A DNA stretch of 43,505 nucleotides, taken from NCBI GenBank assembly GCA_027452065.1, contig DAIDHC010000201.1:1-43505 (forward strand). The letters are read 5' to 3'. Source of the stretch: Bryobacterales bacterium (GTDB lineage Bacteria; Acidobacteriota; Terriglobia; Bryobacterales; Bryobacteraceae). Shown here one piece after another: positions 43,294-43,505 of the stretch; position 1 is the stretch's first letter; every line of letters begins with the position of its first letter. Made by a program: the position numbers and the translations under genes. The notes below the pieces were generated by a model, which ran no database searches, was not told the origin of the DNA, and saw only the letters and a program-made list of their open reading frames with translations.

Positions 43294-43505
43294 ATGCGGG
43301 TTGGAATTGTCGGGTTGATGCTGGTGGCCGGGGCGCTGCGGGCGCAGGCGCCGCGGTATGTGAACGCTCAGGTGACCTTTCACGCGCCGGTGCTGGATTC
43401 GCAGGAGAAGCTGCTGGCCTGGTATGAGCCGGCGGCGAACCGGGGCTATGACAAAGTCCTGCGGCTGGGGTGGGACTTCATCGAGCACAAAGTGCCCAAC
43501 GACAC
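43294..43505 (+). CDS. Secreted protein, 3' end cut by window edge
   Basis: The visible 70 codons start with a typical signal peptide (MRVGIVGLMLVAGALRAQA) followed by YVNAQVTFHAPVLDSQEKLL and AWYEPAANRGYDKVLRLGWD, which I do not recognise. In-frame ATG 43279 is another possible start; GGGAGG lies 3 bases before ATG 43294. The preceding promoter is strong. The mature part is likely periplasmic or extracellular. Confidence 0.6.
   Translation, partial: MRVGIVGLMLVAGALRAQAPRYVNAQVTFHAPVLDSQEKLLAWYEPAANRGYDKVLRLGWDFIEHKVPND

Overview
The window looks like a chromosomal segment of a GC-rich Gram-negative bacterium of the Acidobacteriota, most likely the Bryobacterales/Solibacter group. The best marker is the secreted FG-GAP repeat protein at 35734..38799, whose C-terminal domain I recognise as the TIGR03437 type that is expanded in Solibacter relatives. 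Kdo synthesis genes (kdsA, kdsB) imply an LPS outer membrane, and a menG/ubiE-type methyltransferase implies quinone-based respiration. Strong third-position GC bias creates long antisense shadow frames over most real genes; these were left out.

Layout. (1) 1..5751 is an accessory stretch: the 3' part of a PIN toxin, a 1274-residue protein joining a restriction-endonuclease-like domain, TPR repeats, a GreA/B-C-like segment and a PIN nuclease, a HicA-like toxin, and a broken XRE antitoxin. (2) 5810..18678 is mostly housekeeping: nucleoside phosphorylase and methyltransferase; DUF2103 and a PLP decarboxylase; aroB-menG, divergent from nadB; hslVU followed by a fibronectin-type lipoprotein; and kdsB-pyrG-kdsA, where PyrG makes the CTP that KdsB uses to activate the Kdo whose precursor KdsA makes. 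(3) 18746..34984 is rich in exported and membrane proteins: a metzincin-like protease, a GH2 glycosidase, a GT-C-like membrane protein, a K+-independent H+-pyrophosphatase, a secreted PHP-like protein, a parvulin lipoprotein, a decayed IS4-type transposase, an M28 peptidase and an MFS exporter with an extra C-terminal domain. (4) 35059..39621 holds a small acidic ORF, the FG-GAP protein and a YdeI/DUF1801 protein. (5) 39991..42416 is a second accessory locus: an XRE regulator behind a perfect 20-bp palindrome, divergent from a TIGR04255-family gene and two tightly linked conserved hypothetical genes. (6) The window ends with a small hypothetical protein and the 5' end of a secreted protein.

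The two best candidates for undescribed systems are the nuclease-TPR-PIN protein (909..4733), which I read as a possible stand-alone defence or conflict effector, and the XRE/TIGR04255 three-gene operon (39991..42416). Regulatory signals worth notice are two perfect palindromes (27500..27518 and 40407..40426), a potentially structured leader before the pyrophosphatase gene, and several -10 elements so close to start codons that leaderless or near-leaderless transcripts are likely.
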